A stretch of 36,055 nucleotides of DNA, taken from NCBI GenBank assembly GCA_040901795.1, contig JBBDYH010000049.1, positions 1-36,055 of the forward strand, in the 5' to 3' direction. The notes beneath the pieces are model-generated. The model was not told the DNA's origin. It searched no databases and worked only from the letters and a program-made list of their open reading frames with translations. Source of the stretch: JBBDYH01 sp040901795. GTDB taxonomy: Bacteria; Planctomycetota; Planctomycetia; Pirellulales; JALHPA01. The stretch's first letter is position 1, and the number at the start of each line of letters is the position of its first letter. A program made the translations under genes and the position numbers. Shown here one piece after another: positions 30,834 through 36,055 of this stretch.

Positions 30834-32111
30834 CTACCCGCGCCGCGACGGCCGCTTGCTCCTCGTCATGCAAACATCCGCCACGCGCCCCGACTCTTCC
30901 AGCGCCACATGGTACCGCTGCTCCCCTTCCAACCGGTGAACCGCCATGTGATACGCTTTGCTCACCGCCGCCAGATAAGACCGCTCTTCCGGCTCTTTGG
31001 GCACGCGCAGTTTCCCCCACGAGCCGTCCCCCAGATACAACACGCCGTTCTTGTCCGGTCGACCATCGATCAGGGGGTGCGTTCGCTTGAACGTATGGTC
31101 GTGATGCTCCAGCACCACGTCCACCTTGTGTTTCTCGAACAGCGGGCACCAATGAATGCGGTTCGCTTCGCCCGTGCCGAGTGAGTCCCCTTTGCCTTCA
31201 AATGCGCGATGCGACGGATACGCCGGCACATGGTTGGCCACAATCAAATGCCGTCGCTCCTGCCGGTCGCGCAGCGTAGAGGCCAGCCAATCCGTCTGCT
31301 CCCCCTCAATCGGCGTGAGGTGCGCGGTGTCCAGCAGCACCAGGCTGAGGTAATCGCCGATGTCGAGCACTCCATACGTTGTCTCGCTAAAGAACCCATC
31401 GAACAAGCTCAGGTAGTGCGGGGCTTTTTCGCGATTCCTCCGATACCCGCCGTCCACCTCGTGGTTGCCGATGCAGGTGATCATCGGGACCAGCCGACCT
31501 TGCGGGTCGACCATATGCCGGCTGTAATTCTGCAAGAACTTGAGAAACGTCTCGGGCGACCGCCCGTTGTCATACGCCAGGTCGCCGCCGATCAGTGCGA
31601 AGTGCGGCTCCTGCCTCGCCGCCAGTTTGTTGGTGCCGATTGCGTGCGATCCCGTTCCACAGTCGCCACCCGAGACGAATTGAATCGTATTGGTCGCCTT
31701 CGCCGGCATGGTCCGAAACCGGTACACCGGCGAGGCGTCGCCAACCTGAAAAAGGTAATCCGTTCCCGGCAATAACCCGGTCAGCTCACAACGGTGGACC
31801 TTCAAATCCGTTGCGGGGAACGGCTTGGTGATCGTCTTTTCCGTCTTGACCATCCAGAATTCGCCCGATCGTGGCGCGTAGCGGATCGATCTGTCCGCTG
31901 CCGCCTCAGCGGCGACCCACTGGATCGTCATGGTCGAAGTAGGATCCCGCTGCCAGGTCAAAAAGAGCGAGTCCAGATCAAAGTCTCTGCGACCGCTCCC
32001 TGCCTGCTTCGAGCGGCTTGAATCCTGTGCGAACAGCGATGAGCCTAGCGATAACGCGGTCAAGCCGCTCAGAGATGAGCCAAGAAAATGCCGGCGATCG
32101 ATTGAGTGCAT
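30834..32111 (-). CDS. Tat-exported metallophosphoesterase, purple acid phosphatase-like
   Basis: 425 residues. The N terminus IDRRHFLGSSLSGLTALSLG is a twin-arginine signal. A fibronectin-like domain at about 45-135 is typical of purple acid phosphatases. The dinuclear metal site motifs follow: FVSGGDCG near 147, GGDLAYDN at 175-182, GNHE at 215-218, His294 in VANHVPAY, and EHHDHT at 335-340. It should hydrolyse phosphomonoesters outside the cytoplasm. The plant-type tyrosine (usually GDLSYAD) corresponds to Y180 in GDLAYDN. The gene converges with the frameshifted NTase gene, 30 bases apart. Confidence 0.93.
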   Translation of the reverse strand: MHSIDRRHFLGSSLSGLTALSLGSSLFAQDSSRSKQAGSGRRDFDLDSLFLTWQRDPTSTMTIQWVAAEAAADRSIRYAPRSGEFWMVKTEKTITKPFPATDLKVHRCELTGLLPGTDYLFQVGDASPVYRFRTMPAKATNTIQFVSGGDCGTGSHAIGTNKLAARQEPHFALIGGDLAYDNGRSPETFLKFLQNYSRHMVDPQGRLVPMITCIGNHEVDGGYRRNREKAPHYLSLFDGFFSETTYGVLDIGDYLSLVLLDTAHLTPIEGEQTDWLASTLRDRQERRHLIVANHVPAYPSHRAFEGKGDSLGTGEANRIHWCPLFEKHKVDVVLEHHDHTFKRTHPLIDGRPDKNGVLYLGDGSWGKLRVPKEPEERSYLAAVSKAYHMAVHRLEGEQRYHVALEESGRVADVCMTRSKRPSRRG

Positions 32112-32243
32112 TTAATTCCCTCGGATCAGCTCCACGTCTGCGTATTATCTGTTTCCGTCTGTGTGCATCTGTGTTCTTGGGCTTTTAGGCTCACATGGGT
32201 CACGCCGCGGCGAGAGGCAAGCTAAAGCTTGAACTCCAACAGA
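32112..32243. repeat. Short repeat-like spacer
   Basis: It contains TCCGTCTGTGTGCATCTGTG (32153-32172) and, at 32200-32240, GCCGCGGCGAGAGGCAAGCT followed by AAAGCTTGAACTCCAAC. The latter resembles the region just after pdxJ. No gene seen. Confidence 0.4.
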
Positions 32244-35200
32244 TTACTTCAGCACTTGCAAAAACGCGAGCAGGTCCCGCAATTCGCCCTCGCTCAAGGC
32301 GCGCTCCAGTCCCTCGGGCATGATCGAACTACCGGTCCGCGCGAAGTCCTCGACCAGCTCCTTGCGAAACCGGACTTCCGCGCCGCTGGAGTCGCGCAGA
32401 AACAGCACATCGCTCGTTTGACGCGTGATGACGCCGGTTGTCGTCCGCCCATCCTTGGTTGTCACCAGGAACGGATCGTAGCCCTGAGCGATCGTGGCGC
32501 TGGGCAGAATCATCGACTCCAACAAGTCCCGGCCCGATCGAATTGCGCCTGCCTTCGTGAGGTCAGGACCGACCTGGCCTCCCTCGCCGGCAATGCGATG
32601 GCAAACCGAGCAGGTGGCCCTTTTGCCAAAGAAAACCTGGCGGCCTCGTTCGGCGTTCCCCTCGGCAAGCAGCGGTTCGAAGCTCTCCAGCCGCGCCCTC
32701 TGCCCGGCAATGCTCGTCTCGTGCAGCTCGCGCAGACTCGCGGCCTTATCTCGATCATTCGGCGAAATCGCCTTCAGCACTTCGTCCAGCTCAGCCTCGC
32801 TTGGACGCCAACCGGCTCTCATTGAATTTGCGAGATAGCCCAGGACCAGCGGCGCACTTGCCTCTGTTGTCGAGCGCCGAATCGTCGGCATCAGCACGGC
32901 GGGAGAGATTAACGGGTCGATTTGGGCAATGGCGATCACCTCGCGCAATTGGTCCTCGGCGAGCCGGCACTGACCCAACAGCTCCGCCGCCGCCAGGCGG
33001 ACGAGTGGATGTTCAGCATCGCGCAGGTCGGCAGCCAAAAACTGGAACAGCGCCGGCGACAGCGCCGGCCTGCGCCGCACCACGGCTTGTAGCGCCTGCC
33101 TGCGAACTTCGGCCGGCTGCGACTCGCTTTCGGCGAGTTTGACCAATTCGCCGTCGAGCTCTGAAAGCTGCAAGACGGCGGCCGTTCGCAGCGCCTGCAG
33201 ACGCACGTCATCATTCGCGTCGCGAAGCGCATGCGACAAGGCAACTGTCCAACTCGCCGGGAGTTTGGGCAGAATGGTTTCTGCAATGACCTCCAGCGTG
33301 AACGCCCGCTGCGCCAAAGTCGTCTTGCCGTCACGGTTGACGATGGCCGCGCCGACCAGCTCCTGCACGGCGCGCTCCTGTTGAAACGCCAACACCACGC
33401 TCCGCAACCCGCGACGTTCCTCCTCGCTCGGTTGTTCCGTCGCTAGCCAGCCACGAATCAGGTTCACCGCCTGATCCGCCCACTCCGGATGCCGTGCCAA
33501 GATTTCCGTCGCAGTGCGCCGCAGTTCGGCATCGCTGGATTGAACACGCAACACTACTTGCGCAGCTTTCAACGCACCCGCCGGCCGCGGCGGTTGATCG
33601 AGCAGACGCAATGCTGCCCGCTGAATGCGCGGGTGGGCATCGGCAAGGGCTGACTCCAACTCCGCGGCACTGGCCAAATGATGGACCGCATGCACCAGCG
33701 CATGTTCCAGCATCCTGTCGGGTTCCGCCTTCAAAGCCTTCCACAGCGCCGGCAGCGACTCACCCGACCCGCACCGCGCCAGCGCCTCGGCCGCGGCCAG
33801 GCGCACCGCGGGCGAACGGTGTGTGAGCAACTCCGTGAGCGCGGCGCTGCTTGCAGCGTCTCCGCGCATGGCGAGAACGCGGGCTGCCGGTACGATGATT
33901 TCTGGATCGTCGCTAACCAGCGTACTGCGCAGTGGAACCATCGCCGCGCTATCGGCAATGCTGGCTAAAGCCCAGATCGCGCCTTGCCGAGCGAGCAAGG
34001 GAGAGTCACTGTTCAAGGCAGCGGACAGCGGCCCAATCGCCGGTTGACCAATCGCCGCGAGACGCTCGACGGCACGGTCGCGCACCGCTGGCCGAGAATC
34101 GCACAACCGCTCGATCAGGCGATCCGCCGAGGCGCCATTCCAATCGATCGCCGCGCCCCACGGATCCTTCGGCACGAAGGCGTCCTTGCGTCGCACCCGG
34201 TAAATCCCTCCGGTCGAATCCGCCTGGCGAATCCGCCCGGTCGGGCAGTGCTGCACGTACCACGCGCCGGTGTCGACCACGAGCAAACTGCCGTCGGCCG
34301 ACTCCAGCACGTCGGACGGATGAAAGTCGGGATCGTCGGACGTGAGAAAATCAAAATGCTCCGCGCGAAACGACGAGCCAGCCGCTACCAGAACATGCCG
34401 CCCGATCATCCGGCTATTGTGTTGGGCCGTGAAGAAACTGCCCTGCATCTGTTCCGGAAAAACATTGCCCCGGTAGGTGCAAATGCCGCTCAGCGCCACC
34501 GCCGGAAAGCGAGCGACCGGCGGCAACGGATCGCCGGTCACGACAAACCGCGTCCCAGTGTCCGCTTCAAATGGATACAGACCCCCGTCAACCAGGTGCA
34601 CGAGCGCGTCGCGGTAACCATCCTGCGGGTGCTGATACCAATTGTCGGTGCCGATACAATCACCGCGCGGCGTAAACGCCACCTCCACCAGGTTGACGAA
34701 CCCGCGCGATACCACTTCGGGGTTCGTCCACGTGGGCGAGTCTCTCCGAGACTCGCGATCGCGTCTCGGAGAGACGCGGCCACGTGGCGGCCGGCACCGA
34801 ATCAACGCCCCGCTGGTACCGGTCAGCAACGTCCCATCGGCCCGCTTGAGGTTGTACCCATCCGGCGACCCCATCGTCATGTAAAGCCAGCCGTCGGGAC
34901 CGAAGATCAGCCCGTGCAGGCTGCCGTTGTCCTTATGTCCGAATCCCGTCAGAATCACTGTCCGCTTGTCGGCAACTCCGTCGGCATCGCTGTCTTCATA
35001 CGTCACCAGTTCCGGCGGATCGGCGACATACAGCTTTCCATCGCGCCAAGCCAGGCCCATCGGGAAGACGAGCTTGTCGGCAAAGACCTTCGCCGTCTCG
35101 AACTTCCCATCCCCGTCGCGGTCTTCGAGCATTCGCACACGGCACTTACGCGTCAGCGCCGTAAGCTCGGCGTAGAGATCGAGCCCCGAAGACTCAGCGA

Positions 35201-35438
35201 CAAACAGCCGCCCGCGGTCATCGAATGCCGCAAACATGGGAAACCGCGTGTTCCCTTCGTCCACGCGCTCGATGACAAACCCGTCGGGCACGTGGAGGAC
35301 CGGCGACTTGTTCCGGTCATCGCTTGCGCACGGGAATGAGACCAACCAGAGGCCAACCGCGAATAGCGCTCGTAGGCAATGATGCATTGTTTCCACAAAC
35401 ATGGGAGGACGCGAAACCGACTCGCCCGAGTCCATCAT
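32244..35438 (-). CDS. PVC-type haem-binding CxxCH protein (propeller, HEAT, cytochrome)
   Basis: 1064 residues. Signal sequence MHHCLRALFAVGLWLVSFPC (from Met18, alternative start 35387). A six-bladed-type dehydrogenase/propeller domain lies at about 45-420 (FVIERVDEGNTRFPMFAAFD, GNVFPEQMQGSFFTAQHN). HEAT-like repeats cover about 430-860. The C-terminal cytochrome c has C943-S-V-C-H947 and a candidate axial Met1040 in SSIMPEGL. This architecture is characteristic of planctomycetes and Verrucomicrobia and is thought to act in periplasmic oxidation of sugars or other organics; the substrate is unknown. ATG 35438 overlaps the stop of the upstream TPR-like gene. An in-frame palindrome adds about 20 residues (PRGRVSPRRDRESRRDSPTW) before NPEVVSRGF. 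Confidence 0.95.
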   Translation of the reverse strand: MMDSGESVSRPPMFVETMHHCLRALFAVGLWLVSFPCASDDRNKSPVLHVPDGFVIERVDEGNTRFPMFAAFDDRGRLFVAESSGLDLYAELTALTRKCRVRMLEDRDGDGKFETAKVFADKLVFPMGLAWRDGKLYVADPPELVTYEDSDADGVADKRTVILTGFGHKDNGSLHGLIFGPDGWLYMTMGSPDGYNLKRADGTLLTGTSGALIRCRPPRGRVSPRRDRESRRDSPTWTNPEVVSRGFVNLVEVAFTPRGDCIGTDNWYQHPQDGYRDALVHLVDGGLYPFEADTGTRFVVTGDPLPPVARFPAVALSGICTYRGNVFPEQMQGSFFTAQHNSRMIGRHVLVAAGSSFRAEHFDFLTSDDPDFHPSDVLESADGSLLVVDTGAWYVQHCPTGRIRQADSTGGIYRVRRKDAFVPKDPWGAAIDWNGASADRLIERLCDSRPAVRDRAVERLAAIGQPAIGPLSAALNSDSPLLARQGAIWALASIADSAAMVPLRSTLVSDDPEIIVPAARVLAMRGDAASSAALTELLTHRSPAVRLAAAEALARCGSGESLPALWKALKAEPDRMLEHALVHAVHHLASAAELESALADAHPRIQRAALRLLDQPPRPAGALKAAQVVLRVQSSDAELRRTATEILARHPEWADQAVNLIRGWLATEQPSEEERRGLRSVVLAFQQERAVQELVGAAIVNRDGKTTLAQRAFTLEVIAETILPKLPASWTVALSHALRDANDDVRLQALRTAAVLQLSELDGELVKLAESESQPAEVRRQALQAVVRRRPALSPALFQFLAADLRDAEHPLVRLAAAELLGQCRLAEDQLREVIAIAQIDPLISPAVLMPTIRRSTTEASAPLVLGYLANSMRAGWRPSEAELDEVLKAISPNDRDKAASLRELHETSIAGQRARLESFEPLLAEGNAERGRQVFFGKRATCSVCHRIAGEGGQVGPDLTKAGAIRSGRDLLESMILPSATIAQGYDPFLVTTKDGRTTTGVITRQTSDVLFLRDSSGAEVRFRKELVEDFARTGSSIMPEGLERALSEGELRDLLAFLQVLK
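34731..34784. repeat. Palindrome in frame inside the PVC haem gene
   Basis: 22-base arms with two mismatches (CGTGGGCGAGTCTCTCCGAG then AC, against its inverse) around the 10-base centre TCGCGATCGC, itself nearly palindromic. The minus strand reads it as arginine- and serine-rich PRGRVSPRRDRESRRDSPTW. Homologous proteins normally pass directly from IRCRPDG-like sequence to EVVSRGF. Confidence 0.85.
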
Positions 35439-35953
35439 AGTTGCGGCGTTTCGTCGCTGCCGGCATCGACATCCGTGGTCAAGCTCGGCTCAGTCGCTAG
35501 CGAGCCCTCGCGCTGCTGGAGGACACGCGCACAAGTGTTCCAGCGCAGCGTGGCTTCGGGTTTGTCAGGCGTGCCGAGCGCCTCGGCATTCTCGTAACAT
35601 TGCATCGCCTGTCGAAACCAGCCGGCGACGAGATGCGCGGGCATGCCCTTGGCGGTTTCGGCCTTCGCCCAGCGCTCGTGGATAATCCCTTCGTAGTAGG
35701 CGCGTTCGTACTTTCCCGGGAGCCTGGGGAGCACTTCCTTGGCGCGCGAAAGTGCGGTCATATACTCGGTTTCGAATTGATCGGTCAGAGCCAATAGCAG
35801 CGTCACCAGCGCCTCTTTGTTGCCGGGATCGGTCGCCAACACGTCGCGGCAGATACTTTCGGCTTCCGAAGGCTCGTTGAGCAAGCGATAGCGATGGGCC
35901 CGGTCGAGAGCAAACGGAATGGCCGCTTTCGCGATCGGCTTGAATTGTATCAT
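35435..35953 (-). CDS. TPR-like hypothetical protein
   Basis: 172 residues, entirely helical in appearance, with tetratricopeptide-like spacing: AIPFALDRAHRYRLLNEPSE then AESICRDVLATDPGNKEALV; later GWFRQAMQCYENAEALG. No signal peptide is seen, so it is probably cytoplasmic. Start ATG 35953 has GGGAG 8 bases upstream. The stop overlaps the ATG of the PVC haem gene (ATGATG), suggesting coupled translation. A role in assembly or handling of the haem protein is possible but only inferred from context. Confidence 0.75.
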   Translation of the reverse strand: MIQFKPIAKAAIPFALDRAHRYRLLNEPSEAESICRDVLATDPGNKEALVTLLLALTDQFETEYMTALSRAKEVLPRLPGKYERAYYEGIIHERWAKAETAKGMPAHLVAGWFRQAMQCYENAEALGTPDKPEATLRWNTCARVLQQREGSLATEPSLTTDVDAGSDETPQL

Positions 35954-36055
35954 CGTCCGCTCCCGTGCGAGAACCTGTTCCGCCGGACAATTGGTGGGCC
36001 GAGCCCAATGGTACTAACCTTGGATTGACAAAAAGCGAGTCCTCGCGGACTTAAG
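35954..36055. other. Upstream region at the right edge
   Basis: 102 bases before the TPR-like gene; presumably the promoter region of the TPR/PVC haem pair. The minus strand has TTGTCA at 36032-36027 but no well-spaced -10. Nothing else seen. Confidence 0.3.

Noticed and set aside
33984..35339. 451-codon plus-strand frame opposite the PVC haem gene
   Set aside because: It is antisense to a well-supported propeller and HEAT protein and has no recognisable motif.
1..36055. tRNA, rRNA, riboswitch or replication origin
   Set aside because: No cloverleaf, ribosomal sequence, known aptamer core or DnaA-box cluster was recognised by eye; a covariance-model scan would be needed to exclude small RNAs.

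Overview
The window looks like a chromosomal segment of a GC-rich planctomycete, probably of the Pirellulales or a neighbouring order. Five things support this: a PVC-type CxxCH haem-binding protein built as beta-propeller plus HEAT repeats plus cytochrome domain; a YfbK-like VWA protein paired with an ECF sigma factor; a UvrA made of two fused copies, a form also known from Chlamydia; a BBP7-like outer-membrane protein; and a lipid A gene cluster (ompH, lpxC, lpxA) as expected of a diderm PVC bacterium. No rRNA, tRNA or CRISPR array was seen.

Layout. 1-3605 (-): start of a tandem-fused uvrA, cut by the left edge. 3606-4438: degraded spacer with a truncated zinc-ribbon frame and repeats. 4439-7712 (-): ECF sigma factor and VWA protein, overlapping. 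7941-9691 (+): a DHDPS-family aldolase and a double BMC-domain shell protein. 9986-11335 (+): a CbiA/CobB-like protein that has lost its catalytic residues. 11451-13585: a small unknown gene (-), pdxJ (+) and dapA (+). 13599-14338: a REP-associated tyrosine transposase (RAYT) gene bracketed by REP palindromes. 14343-17755 (-): an Nramp-like transporter with a calcium-loop insertion, and a GntP permease. 18154-19272 (+): outer-membrane protein. 19430-21158 (-): ABC ATPase and a membrane-anchored partner. 21361-25231 (-): Gfo/Idh/MocA oxidoreductase, lpxA, lpxC and ompH. 25475-27607 (-): M28 peptidase with a PDZ domain. 27966-30112 (+): receiver-like protein and FHA-GAF histidine kinase. 30238-30803 (+): frameshifted nucleotidyltransferase-like gene. 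30834-32111 (-): Tat-exported phosphoesterase. 32244-35953 (-): PVC haem protein and a coupled TPR-like protein.

The most striking theme is repetitive palindromic DNA. One family (head GGGTGG, stem CACTGACAAGC) occurs as inverted pairs (REPINs) at four or more sites, flanks the RAYT gene, and lies in frame inside uvrA. Unrelated palindromes sit in frame inside the VWA gene and the PVC haem gene, and at least six further intergenic repeat families fill the spacers. Other points worth checking are the CbiA-like pseudoenzyme, the BMC shell protein outside a recognisable microcompartment operon, the calcium-loop insertion in the Nramp-like transporter, and a GnnA-like oxidoreductase placed after lpxA.
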